From contig NC_060207.1 in the NCBI RefSeq assembly GCF_021130785.1, positions 3,556,501-3,620,500 of the forward strand: DNA of 64,000 nt. Direction: 5' to 3'. The notes under the pieces were generated by a model. The model did no database searches and was not told the origin of the DNA. It worked only from the letters and a program-made list of their open reading frames with translations. Positions 13,027-26,586 of this stretch are shown here, piece by piece. The translations under genes were made by a program, and so were the position numbers. The stretch is from Homalodisca vitripennis (Eukaryota; Arthropoda; Insecta; Hemiptera; Cicadellidae). The first letter of the stretch is position 1, and each line of letters opens with the position of its first letter.

Positions 13027-13567
13027 TGTGGTGTTTGTTGTTGCGGAGTGAAAAGGGGCAACATTACGCGATAGTGTTTTACGATAGCAATTATATGGTG
13101 TTTGTTGTTGTGGAGTGAACAGGGGCAACATTACGCGATAGTGTTTTACAATAGCAATTATATGGTGTTTGTTGTTGTGGAGTGAACAGGGGCAACATTA
13201 CGCGATAGTGTTTTACAATAGCAATTATATGGTGTTTGTTGTTGTGGAGTGAACAGGGGCAACATTACGCGATAGTGTTTTACGATAGCAATTATATGGT
13301 GTTTGTTGTTGTGGAGTGAACAGGGGCAACATTACGCGATAGTGTTTTACAATAGCAATTATATGGTGTTTGTTGTTGTGGAGTGAACAGGGGCAACATT
13401 ACGCGATAGTGTTTTACAATAGCAATTATATGGTGTTTGTTGTTGTGGAGTGAACAGGGGCAACATTACGCGATAGTGTTTTTACAATAGCAATTATATG
13501 GTGTTTGTTGTTGTGGAGTGAACAGGGGCAACATTACGCGATAGTGTTTTACGATAGCAATTATATG
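13027..13567. repeat. 67-bp tandem array, 8 copies
   Basis: The word ggtgtttgttgttg recurs at 13030, 13097, 13164, 13231, 13298, 13365, 13432 and 13500. Copies are nearly identical. The main variant is cgatagc versus caatagc, and one copy has an extra T. Confidence 0.96.
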
Positions 13568-15103
13568 GTGTCATGTGTGTTGCATTCACTTAGGAGCGTT
13601 CAGTGGTTCATAGCCTACAGATTATTGACACCTAGAATTCAGATAACATTATCTGCTACCGATTTTATATTATTACTTTTTGACAATTTCTGGGATTTCC
13701 TTATTTTTCTAAATCATGGGCTACCCACAGCCTACCCACAGGTTACTCACAGGTTACACGAACACCACAGTGACGAACCTCTGGTGTCTGAAAGGGAGAC
13801 GGTTTATTACTAAATACTGGAAAATGTTATTTAGTTATGAAAACTAAAGGGCGACTTAAAACACATAACTGTGTACAATTAATTACTATCAAATAAATAT
13901 TAAAAGCTCACAGGATATATGGTTGTTTAGCATTACACTGTTATCTGCCTTGTATTAATCGATTTGTAACTACAAATCAATAAGTATGGGGTGAAAATTA
14001 TATCAGTAAACTCAATATTAGGCAAAACATTAGTATATGAAAAAGTTGTTTCATTATGAAGTTGTTTTAAATACCTACGACTACTAATTGAAAAATGTAA
14101 ACTTCTAAATATAATTTTTGGTGTGTTGCATGATATCTATTTTGCTAATAGACATTTAAGCTTTGTGTCGAATACAAAACATTCACTACATTATTGCATT
14201 AGTATATTATATTATATTAAATGAAAATACTTTTACAAATCCTATAAGTATATAAAACTATACATAGTTCATTATTATTTTCCATACTAAATTCTATTGA
14301 CAGTTATTATTTTAAGAGTAGTTTATAAAAGAACAATGTTAAGTTTTCATAACTAGTATGTAGCCTACAATTAAATTTACTACGAAAACATACTAATATT
14401 AAATATGATGTGCATCGGTCTATACTTCATACAATAGTCAAATAAAGTGTTTTCTACATAAAAAACAAAAATTTGAAAAGTTCTAATCTGTAAATAAAAT
14501 TACTTTTGTTCATATATATATTTTATTTTACACTTCAAATTTGTGTTATTATTAATGTAATTTGCTCACGTAATTGTCAGTTTAGTTCACAGAACAATCC
14601 CGTAGATAAACTTTCGGCGTGGGCTGAGATCTGATCACTTGGCTCTGAACCCTACAGCACTGCCTGGCTTACATCACTGGCTAACTGCATAACTATGTTT
14701 GTGAAAGCAATACTGTACTAAGCTTATCAGTTGAGAGCGAAACTCGGCACAATAGCAGAGCTACAGTGAGCCCTGCAGTAACATTCGTCTGTGGTGCTCA
14801 TGGTTTCATTATTCTAATTCAAGGCTTAAACTTGAGTCACTGACATGAGACTTCGGTGACACATAATACTGCAGCAAACTTAATATTGAACAGCTGATTC
14901 GCGCTGTGTATGTTTATTATTACAACGATACAGACATTTACCTAAGAAATAAATCAATCGTCAGCCATTATAGTTTTTGTTGGGTTTGAACGGAATCATA
15001 TTGCAAGGATTGAATATATGAAATTATAGCTTCTATATTTCAAACCAACCTTCAAACACATAAGTAACATAAGAGGTGTAAAGTGTCAACAATCTTGGTA
15101 AAT
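13568..15103. other. mostly AT-rich sequence with a GC-elevated patch
   Basis: The stretch 14600-14880 is visibly richer in G and C than its surroundings but carries no long frame and no recognised motif. The rest is featureless to me. Confidence 0.5.
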
Positions 15104-15362
15104 AAATAGAAATTTCCAATTTACGTATCTGCATGTGGTTATCTGACACTTATATAACATTTGCTGATATTCCAACCATTGCAAATTAACGAGACTAACA
15201 CCGTAACCAATAAACAGAAATTGTCACTTTGCGTATTTGCATGGGGTTATCTGACACTTATATAACATTCGCTGATATTCCAACCATTGCAAATTAACGA
15301 GACTAACACCGTAACCAATAAACAGAAATTGTCACTTTGCGTGTCTGCATGTGGTTATCTGA
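15104..15362. repeat. 108-bp tandem repeat, about 2.4 copies
   Basis: The word ggttatctgacac occurs at spacings of 108 (gcatgtggtt at 15131, gcatggggtt at 15239, gcatgtggtt at 15347), with the intervening gatattccaaccattgcaaa also duplicated. It ends about 40 bp before the next array. Confidence 0.9.
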
Positions 15363-15403
15363 CACATTCTTACAGTTGGTTTTCTCTTGCTGCCCCGAAG
15401 TGA

Positions 15404-16315
15404 AAATATATGTATACACGTAGGACTGAGAAGCCCATTTCGTTCGAAAAGCATGTAATTCCGGCTCTCGTGATCTATTTTCGGTCTAAGATATTTACAA
15501 TGCCATATCTGAGTTTGTCTTGTCCCTATTAAGACAATATACTCCATGCGTAGGAATAAGATGCCTATTAAGTTCAACAAACATGTAATTCCGGCTCTCG
15601 TGATCTATTTTCGGTCTAAGATATTTACAATGCCATATCTGAGTTTGTCTTGTCCCTATTAAGACAATATACTCCATGCGTAGGAATAAGATGCCTATTA
15701 AGTTCAACAAACATGTAATTCCGGCTCTCGTGATCTATTTTCGGTCTAAGATATTTACAATGCCATATCTGAGTTTGTCTTGTCCCTATTAAGACAATAT
15801 ATACTCCATGCGTAGGAATAAGATGCCTATTAAGTTCAACAAGCATGTAATTCCGGCTCTCGTGATCTATTTTCGGTCTAAGATATTTACAATGCCATAT
15901 CTGAGTTTGTCTTGTCCCTATTAAGACAATATACTCCATGCGTAGGAATAAGATGCCTATTAAGTTCAACAAGCATGTAATTCCGGCTCTCGTGATCTAT
16001 TTTCGGTCTAAGATATTTACAATGCCATATCTGAGTTTGTCTTGTCCCTATTAAGACAATATACTCCATGCGTAGGAATAAGATGCCTATTAAGTTCAAC
16101 AAGCATGTAATTCCGGCTCTCGTGATCTATTTTCGGTCTAAGATATTTACAATGCCATATCTGAGTTTGTCTTGTCCCTATTAAGACAATATACTCCTTG
16201 CGTAGGAATAAGATGCCTATTAAGTTCAACAAAACATGTAATTCCGGCTCTCGTGATCAACTTTCGGTCTAAGATATTTACAATGCCATATCTGAGTTTA
16301 CCTTGTCCCTATGAA
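15404..16315. repeat. 130-bp tandem array, 7 copies
   Basis: The word catgtaattccggctctcg recurs at 15452, 15582, 15712, 15844, 15974, 16104 and 16235. Copies are nearly identical apart from aacaaac/aacaagc and short indels. Overlapping minus-strand frames of 71-115 codons across the array are the same unit read repeatedly and are not a gene. Confidence 0.96.
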
Positions 16316-19300
16316 GATTATAGATTACATTATAGATTACACTATGATGCCTACCAAGTCCCATTTCCCAACACGAAATTGCGTGTGAATCCGCTAGTGT
16401 ATTAGAGATAAATAACTACAGCTGTTGCATGAATGCTAATTCTTCATTTCTTTTAAACGCATTTGTTAGAATAAAAGATCCATAAAGTTTCCTACCATTC
16501 ATACTTATTTATTATTTTAGTTAATATTTTATTTTGAGGAAATAATTATTGTTATCATCCAAAATTTAACGTTACTACTGTTTAGTATAAGACAAATACA
16601 AATTAAAGTTAATCAAAACACAAATTAAACAAGTTAATTATGTTTCCTGATAAATTATGCCTATTTACTACTAAATTAATATTATTAAAACTAACTATCT
16701 GTCCTGAGTTCACTCTAGTTCACTGTTTAAACAGAATGAAACTACAAAGAAGCTTTGTTCATATTCCTGCCTGTTAAGTTCTCTCATTAACTCGGCAATA
16801 AGTAATTAAGCAACTTGATGTGTGTTCATACTTTGAAATTAGTCTTAAACTTTATTATTATAATGAGATATAAGTTTGTAAGTTAATCGTATTCTTGTTT
16901 AATAATAGTGGACACCTGCTTCTTGTTCGTAATAAATTTCAATGTGTGTCTGCTCGATATCTCTGATATAGTTTGGATAAGAATTTTCAAATCGTTTACG
17001 CATTTGCAGAAGTATTAATTTACCGTATAAGACAGTACACTGCTTGTTGTATATAATCTGCTGAGTTAGATTAATCGATAATCAATATAAAATATTCGAT
17101 GAATACCTGAACACAATAATTCGAACATTTGAATTACTGGAGATTACGGTGTCTTGTGAATCTAAATTGTATAAAAGTGTAGTCATGTACCAATTAACTT
17201 AGATATAGAATAATATAAACTAAACTAAAATGTTTACAGGAAGATTTTCCAGACTCTTATTTATGTAATCAACATTGTTGGCCCAAAATACAAGAAAATT
17301 AATGAAATAATATCAAGTTCATTATGTTCACCACTGCTACAAGTTATCAAAATACTGAACAACGTACTTTTGTGCAGCAAGTGGTATTAAATTAAGTTAT
17401 TGCATGGACAAATCTAGCATATATATACAAGCAATCTGTAAATAGGGTTGAAGTATAAGTCCTAATAAAGAAAAATTAAAATCAAGCACAGTAATATATT
17501 TTACAAGAAATATTAATGGGTCTGAATATAGACAATCTGGACTTATCAAACTTACAGCTTTTCTAAAAAATACGTCCATCGTTAATATTTGTACATAGTT
17601 AAGGCTCAGTCGTACCCCATAGTGGAACTTGTCCATCATAAAAGAAGAAGCATTGCTTCCTAAGTAGGAATGACGTTACTTACAAAGTTTGAATCCTATA
17701 GCTTAAATCGTTCTTGAGGTATCCAGCGGTAAAACAGACATTCAGTACAGTAGTTCCATACAGTAGACAAATATGAACAGGAATATCCCAAAACCAGTAG
17801 GGATAGGAAAACAAAATATAAAAAATCTCTACTTTATTGCTAATTTACAAATAATTCTCGAGATATCACCCTGAGTTATAGATGTTACTGTTGATCAGCC
17901 AAATCCTATCGATGTGGATACAATGGATGAATATATTTAAACAGCTGAATAAAACCATATTATAAATATTTTGTATTTTGAAAATTATTTATTCCAACAT
18001 AAAATGGATGTTTAAGTGGATACGTAAATTAACATTGCAACAACAACAAGAGGTGAGGACAGAATAGTAAAGTCTTGTACAATAAATGAACGTGCTCCAT
18101 CAAAGACAGAGATAGCGTGTCAACTGACTATTTGTTACAGAGATAATGTCCTCCAGAGGTTTGCTACAGTGAGGGTATGGCTCACTAACTTGTATTTCTA
18201 CATATTCCTATTAGCCTATCTGTGTTCGCCGTTGAATTTTCTTTAAACTATAGCATTCCTTCAGTTAGTAACATACAGATTTTCCACATTAATACAATCA
18301 AACTTATTATTAATTGAACACGATCTTCTGAGTTAACAAACTTTTTTACTCTTCCTCTAATTTACATCTTTCTTTTTTAATCATTGATTCATTTCTGTAG
18401 CTATCATTACTTTTTTCACACTTTTTATTCTAATAGTATCACTAAACATTCTTTTTGCTATCCACATTGATTACACAAGGCACCTTTTTTTACAGTTCAA
18501 AATCCTTCTTTTTTTTTCATCATAACTTTTGTTGTACTTTAATTAACGTATGTGCCGAACTTTAGCTTGTTTGCAATGGGAATATACGCCAATCTTCATA
18601 AGGTTATATTGTATGAACTTCACTTTTAAACTCGTATTACCACTGACAAAACTAGTTGTAAAAAATTCCGATACTATTGTCTCTCTTTTTGTTTTCATCA
18701 GAATGCAGTTGGTGGTTACCTTCCTCTTGTACTATTTTCCTATGTTATATCGCAAGCAATCAGTGTCTACTATTTTACATACTTATTTGTGTTTATTTCT
18801 TCATTTGATCATCCTTTTCTTTTCCCTTCTATAGTAAAATGCAACAATAAAATTGCGATGGTCCAAACTGCTTCATGAAGTATCATGGTATAACCTATAA
18901 GCTTCCATCACACCTAGAATTACTTTGTCTTAGAAGCTAAATTGTCTTCCCTTTCACTTTGCGCATGCGTACACAATGCGTATAGCAACACATCCGCACA
19001 GTAGGAACACTGGATTACACCTAAATAAAGTATTCACAGCTTATCAAAACCCATATCGTTGTTCTCTTGCTAATAATTTCATCTTCTCAAAAGGTGCCTT
19101 CACTTTCTCCATCAACCTCAATTGACAGTTAAATTTCACAGCTCAGAATGATATTGAATAAGTCATAATTTCATGTTTATTTCCAAGTACAATTTCTTTC
19201 TTCTGAACCCATCACCATAAGTTTCTTACATATATCCTCAGTTAATAGGAGGATCGACTTCTACCTCTGAAGCAACAATATGACATTTTCCTCAGGTGTT

Positions 19301-22300
19301 CCCACTCGTTCTGTCACTATACGAGTATGAATCCATTTCAAAATCATTTCAGCTTTTAAATATTACTCTTGAGTGTCACACTAAAGTTTTATTTAAAAGC
19401 TTGGCCCCTCCATTCTAGACTCTTTCTCTCCTAACATTCTGAATAAGAAAGTTTGCTATCAACTTTAATTAACTAAATAATATTATCTCATTGTATCAAA
19501 AATGTTTCTTATGAGCTTTTAATCAATTCATCGACGAAATCCAATAACACGCAACTAAAAGGAACTTTGGTATTGAAGAATATGGCACAGTTTTCGTCTT
19601 TACCTAAATGGATGGAGAAAATAAAATGGTTATATGGTCAAAACTATACCAGATAAAAAGAAAAATATGATTAAATAATACGCATATTTCAAAAATATGA
19701 ATTGGTAATAAATTATATTTGATACAACCCTAATAAAGAACCTGCACTACTGTATGAACGTTCCATACAACCTAAATATCCTTTTTAGATACATTTTATT
19801 TAATATTCCCTATGACACAATGACATATAATATAATAGTACTGTAATATGTGTGAAATATATACAATGGTGGGCAAAAGTCACTAAAAATATCTTACAAA
19901 ATGCATTGTCAATACATCGAAAGTATACATTTTCATGTTTTTACCAAGATTTCTACCAAGATTTCACACTATACAAGCTATTAGCTCCACAAAGTCTGTG
20001 TAAGAATGCAAACGCATTATTATTAAATTCTGGTAGAGAGAAGTTGCAAAATCTTAAAAAATATTTTTTCACAACAAACAATTTTCCAATGCTCGAGAGT
20101 CTGTGGAAAACGAAATGAATACAGAAACTAAACCCCATCAGTGTGCAGGATAACACACTCTATACGGGATTTTAACTACAAAGAAGTACTGCTTATGGAT
20201 TCTGCTAATTGTTTGGTTTTTGAACGAAATCGGATAATGCTGCGTACGACTGACGATCGCTTGATGCCATGAAATTGCTCTTGTCATAAAGTGTTTCACC
20301 GATTTGAAGAGAAATTTTGTTCCACGGCATTGCTTTGGCTATATACTCGTACAACTGCAGACTTAAAATAAAAACACACTGAAATGTGCATCCTACAGTC
20401 CTCAAGTGTCTCGTGTGACTTTTCGCCTCGTAAATAGTATTGGAAGGTCGTCACGTTCATAGCAATGAATGAATGTATTCATTCTAAAGTGACAACTTTT
20501 AAACATTTCTTCAACTTTGAAAAAGTTCTTCTGGAGAAAAAGTCCATTGAAGAGATGTTAAATAAACAATAAGATGGGTTCAAAACTATATAACAATAAT
20601 AATATTCTAAAGGATAATTCAGGTTAGTACTTTAGTGTAACTATTATATTGAGTAGGGCATCCGATAATTACAATTAATCAACGCTGCCTATAACGTCAT
20701 AAATTTGGATTTGAGTTAGTATTTTAATAAGCCAACAATTAAAACACCTTTGTTGTTTTTAGTGAGTTAGTTTAGTTTTCGGGTCAGTTAAAACATCAGG
20801 TCTTTACACAAACCTGTTAAAACACTAAACTGCGAGAATTGTGTCAGGGGAGTTTAGAACGTAATTTAAAAATAATATGCTCATGATTTCCCTGTTTTCA
20901 AAATATTGATAAAGATACCGCAGGTAACTGCTAGTTCTATATAATAAATCTAATGTAACGTGTCCATTGATTTTCGACTTTTGAATGTTAGTATTTTATA
21001 TTTTTTATGGATGATCTAAAGATATACACAACCGTATATGGTGAATCCATATGACCAAATTCATATTTTGATAAGCATATGAATATTATGTTCACCGCAA
21101 GCTTTATAAATTATTCTAGTTACGTGCACTTAATAATGTTAATGAATCAGACGAAACTATTTATCAATACTGTATGATTTATGAATAGGTGAAAATCAAC
21201 ATATGTAGTATTCATATTAGTATATAAATGAAATTCCAGCTGCTTAGTTAAAAGTAAATATAATTTTAGATACAGGATTTTAAAAGGCTTTACTGGAAAG
21301 TAAATTTGTGCTTATGGCATTGTTTTATTAGAATAAATAGACTAAGGATGATCTAAATTCAAGATATGATAAATTTATTATAATTATAATTTACGTAAAT
21401 AATACATTACCAACTATCACATTTTATTAGACTTAAGAATTAGTATTTGTAGTATGAGTCATATGAGTATATGTAGTACTTCAGAATAGTATAACGCTTA
21501 TTTCTATTGAAGCCAAGTTTATTTCTAATACACAAATATGGGAGGAGATTAACCTGCAAAATGAACTGTTTTATATTCTGTAATAAGCAATCTGTAATAT
21601 TTTCTTGTAAACGTGGGTTTATCACAAAGTCAGGTGTGCAAAGTTTAGGACCCGAGTGATTCAACAGCCTTCCCTTGGGCTTTACAGAGCTGGTGATGGA
21701 GAGCACTTGACTAATGTTCTCTGCGGAACTTCTTGTTGAGAGAAGAGTAAATAAAGAGAGAAATAATCAAACCCTCTTTAGTAAGGATTTGCTGATTGCC
21801 TTAACATAGCAGACGTTAAGTAAAGAAAGGGTATGGGATAGTATATGACAAATCAATGATAACCACGTCATTTCCATGATTATTCTTTTTAAAACTATAG
21901 CGGTTATAAACAAATTCGGACTCTCAAAAATACTTACCAAAACTTATTCATATCAGGGGTAACGACTAAAGAAATATTTTTTTAGTTACAACTAAAAATT
22001 AAACTAAATAAAAACGTTCTCCAAAATAATTATTCTCGACTGTACATAACTAAACCCTGGATATGAAATAACAAGAGATTTTGTTATATTTGTAAGAATT
22101 TAGAAAACAAATTGCGATTTTGTTTGAGTCGTTTTATTATTACTATTATTTAAACAGGATATCGTGTTTAGATGTAAATACAAATACAATACGTAATTGG
22201 AGCCTGACTGTCAACATGTGTGTCAAAGAATATTTTGATATGCATTTCCAGGAATTTCTGTGCAATTTTATTATACCTGTACTACAGTTCTGCATTAAGT

Positions 22301-22895
22301 GTGAATACAATATCACTGATTCTCAGAAATCTTTCATAACTGGAAGCTCGGTAATAAAGAGCCGAAACATACAGGGTTTTCAATAATACGGTCATGAATG
22401 TTTTACAATTTATTGGAAAACACAGTTTTAGCTTGAGAAACGACTCGACCACTCCTCAGGGGTCGGCTCATGAGGATTTGGTGATAAACGTCAAATTAAG
22501 CTCAGGTTCAGCTTTATACCAATTTACTTTATACTAAGATCTTCATAAGATAAATGCAAAGGTTTGAAACGTAAATCTTGACAGTGGAGAATAATTTGAA
22601 GGTAAAATGAAGTTCCAAAACATTGCGAACTAAATGCTATTTCTCATTGTACGCACGAGGTCTATCATAACGTTTATTATAAAAATGGATTTACAGTAAA
22701 GTAATCGAAAATGATGAGTCACAGATAAAGTATATTAGGAACAAAACTTTTTCTATAAAACGCATGTTCGATCAAATCACCTTTGCAACTTTCGCAATTT
22801 GCAGTAATTCATACACCAAATTTACCAACTCCTTAACTAAACTAGTATGGTATTGGATATCCAGTGAGAGCAAGAATAGAACTAACATATTAAGT
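16316..22895. other. 6.6 kb AT-rich sequence without a recognised gene
   Basis: All frames here are below 95 codons and none shows a domain I recognise. The frame at 18550-18834 is hydrophobic simply because the strand is T-rich. The stretch 21630-21720 is slightly GC-elevated. The region could be intronic or intergenic. Confidence 0.55.
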
Positions 22896-25800
22896 AATAT
22901 GTAATATTTATTGTCTCCATCCAACCCTGCTTTTTAAACAATACATACGGAAAAGCTGCAAATGCGTAATAGTTGAAACATGTTTACTTTCACAAATATT
23001 TAGAAACATAACGACCTATCTTCGTCCTGATAAATTAGTTGGTAAACTAAAAAATTGCATTAGAGAATTAAAAACTATAATGATTGAATATAAGCTTCAT
23101 GTAGTACATTCAGTATTGTACATGATTATTATTATGGCGCGTCCCATAATGTGAATTAATTTGGTGTTTCATAATAGGATGAATACTTCCTGACATATAA
23201 AAAGATGAAATTATAAAAGTGTTTTAGGATACATGTATTTGGTAAAAACGTCACTGGGTTTTGAGCTAGTAAGAATAAAGCAGATGGTTTTATTCGTATA
23301 GGAATAAAAGTGTTAAATTCCATAAATCATTAGTTCTTTATATGTTACACGATCATAGAGGTTAGATAAGATAAATCTCCTCCCTTTTGGATGCAGTGAG
23401 TAAGGTGATTCGTGCGTAGTAATAAAATTAAATATGTTGAAGGTTATGTAGTATAATATGAACAGCATTAATTTAATGTCGAAAGTAGGGCTTGTACAAA
23501 ATCATAAATTTGTTTTAATTATAGGATTCAAAAATTTACCTATAATTCATATAAATAGTATTTATCGACTAAATTGGTCAGTAATTTTGCATAGTAAATA
23601 CTCGAAAATATGTTAGAAATAGTCTATCATATAAATATTCTAAATATTCTTCATAATTCCTAACTGCCAACTTGGAACAGCCTGAACAGTTGGGTTCAAT
23701 TACTCAATCCTGTTCCGGCTTAGGGCTTTTTATTTTCGAACTTTGGTCGAAGATTATTACATTTATCAATAGAAATATTGTTGTTGAAATATTATTAAAG
23801 CTGTAAATCTCTTACAATGATTAGCGAATATTTGAAATATATATAAATACTAGTACATACCCGCTGCTTCGTCCGCAATTCCTATTCAAGATTCCGTGAA
23901 TTTGTTTGAATAGCTCTCATGATTTCAGTAAGATCAAGAACTATTTTAGGTACCTAAATGTAGAAGAAATCCAAAGTTAAATTTTTTAGTTTTATCAGTG
24001 AAAGCACTTGTGATGTAATATGGTTGGGTCCTATGATAAAAAGTCATATAGCGTGCATCATGTACTCATTTGACAGTATTCATTATTAAGACGGCCAGAA
24101 TTTAAGACAAAATGTGAGTAATTCTTTCAGGTTTTTCATTTCCAGTTCAAATTAATTATATTTCTCACGCAAAATTAGTGTTACTGATTTTTCCTTTCAC
24201 TGAACGATGGCAAATGTCCTAAAAAATCCTTTTTTTTTCGCAAAATTAGAGTTTGCTATTTTACACCGAGAAACAATATAAATAGACCCATATCGGTTCA
24301 GTCTAGGAATGATATCAGTATGTATATACCTAACCAGTTTAGTATACCTCAACAGTGAGAGATGGATGCGATGTCACTTCGGTTCAGTCTAGGAACGATA
24401 TCAGTATGTATATACCTAACCAGTTTAGTATACCTCAACAGTGAGAAATGGATGCGATGTCACTTCGGTTCAGTCTAAGAATGATACCAATATGTATATA
24501 CCTAACCAGTTTAGTATACCTCAACAGTGAGAGATGGATGCGATGTCACTTCGGTTCAGTCTAGGAATGATATCAGTATGTATATACCTAACCAGTTTAG
24601 TATACCTCAACAGTGAGAAATGGATGCGATGTCACTTCGCTTCAGTCTAGGAACGATATCAGTATGTATATACCTAACCAGTTTAGTATACCTCAACAGT
24701 GAGAGATGGATGCGATGTCACTTCGGTTCAGTCTAGGAATGATATCAGTATGTATATACCTAACCACTTTAGTATACCTCAACAGTGAGAGATAGATGCG
24801 ATGTCACTTCGGTTCAGTCTAGGAATGATATCAGTATGTATATACCTAACCACTTTAGTATACCTCAACAGTGAGAGATGGATGCGATGTCACTTCGGTT
24901 CAGTCTAAGAATGATACCAATATGTATATACCTAACCAGTTTAGTATACCTCAACAGTGAGAGATGGATGCGATGTCACTTCGGTTCAGTCTAGGAATGA
25001 TATCAGTATGTATATACCTAACCAGTTTAGTATACCTCAACAGTGAGAAATGGATGCGATGTCACTTCGGTTCAGTCTAGGAATGATATCAGTATGTATA
25101 TACCTAACCAGTTTAGTATACCTCAACAGTGAGAGATGGATGCGATGTCACTTCGGTTCAGTCTAGGAATGATATCAGTATGTATATACCTAACCAGTTT
25201 AGTATACCTCAACAGTGAGAGATAGATGCGATGTCACTTCGGTTCAGTCTAGGAATGATATCAGTATGTATATACCTAACCACTTTAGTATACCTCAACA
25301 GTGAGAGATGGATGCGATGTCACTTCGGTTCAGTCTAGGAACGATATCAGTATGTATATACCTAACCAGTTTAGTATACCTCAACAGTGAGAAATGGATG
25401 CGATGTCACTTCGGTTCAGTCTAAGAATGATACCAATATGTATATACCTAACCAGTTTAGTATACCTCAACAGTGAGAAATGGATGCGATGTCACTTCGG
25501 TTCAGTCTAGGAATGATATCAGTATGTATATACCTAACCAGTTTAGTATACCTCAACAGTGAGAAATGGATGCGATGTCACTTCGCTTCAGTCTAGGAAC
25601 GATATCAGTATGTATATACCTAACCAGTTTAGTATACCTCAACAGTGAGAGATGGATGCGATGTCACTTCGGTTCAGTCTAGGAATGATATCAGTATGTA
25701 TATACCTAACCACTTTAGTATACCTCAACAGTGAGAGATAGATGCGATGTCACTTCGGTTCAGTCTAGGAATGATATCAGTATGTATATACCTAACCACT

Positions 25801-26586
25801 TTAGTATACCTCAACAGTGAGAGATGGATGCGATGTCACTTCGGTTCAGTCTAAGAATGATACCAATATGTATATACCTAACCAGTTTAGTATACCTCAA
25901 CAGTGAGAGATGGATGCGATGTCACTTCGGTTCAGTCTAGGAATGATATCAGTATGTATATACCTAACCAGTTTAGTATACCTCAACAGTGAGAAATGGA
26001 TGCAATGTCACTTCGGTTCAGTCTAGGAATGATATCAGTATGTATATACCTAACCAGTTTAGTATACCTCAACAGTGAGAGATGGATGCGATGTCACTTC
26101 GGTTCAGTCTAGGAATGATATCAGTATATATATACCTAACCAGTTTAGTATACCTCAACAGTGAGAGATAGATGCGATGTCACTTCGGTTCAGTCTAGGA
26201 ATGATATCAGTATGTATATACCTAACCAGTTTAGTATACCTCAACAGTGAGAGATAGATGCGATGTCACTTCGGTTCAGTCTAGGAATGATATCAGTATG
26301 TATATACCTAACCACTTTAGTATACCTCAACAGTGAGAGATGGATGCGATGTCACTTCGGTTCAGTCTAAGAATGATACCAATATGTATATACCTAACCA
26401 GTTTAGTATACCTCAACAGTGAGAGATGGATGCGATGTCACATCGGTTCAGTCTAGGAACGATATCAGTATGTATATACCTAACCAGTTTAGTATACCTC
26501 AACAGTGAGAGATGGATGCGATGTCACTTCGGTTCAGTCAAGGAATGATACATGTATGTATATACCTAACCAGTTTAGTGCAACTC
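22896..26586. repeat. segmental tandem duplication, left copy
   Basis: A unique block from 22896 to about 24290 is repeated from 26587 to about 27980 with only scattered differences. It is followed in both copies by an 86-bp array. Example differences are ttattatggcgcg versus ttattagggtgcg and a small deletion near 27640. The offset at the left edge is 3691 bases. The block contains cccgctgcttcgtccgc (about 23870), a motif type common in dispersed insect repeats. Confidence 0.95.
24290..26586. repeat. 86-bp array (left), about 27 copies, with an 11-unit higher order
   Basis: The word ggttcagtctaggaatgat and its variants recur every 86 bases. Diagnostic variants repeat at exactly 946 bases (11 x 86): cacttcgcttcag at about 24635 and 25581; gatagatgcg at 24791 and 25737, and again at 25221 and 26167. 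Other variants are gaacg, aagaatgatacca, cacttt and gagaaatgg. The array is cut at its right end by the next copy of the segmental duplication. Confidence 0.96.

Noticed and set aside
15332..16232. Family of 71-115 residue minus-strand proteins
   Set aside because: They are overlapping readings of the 130-bp array and end wherever the period shifts the frame.
18550..18834. Small membrane protein
   Set aside because: Hydrophobicity comes from T-rich sequence. No start context, conservation or family evidence.
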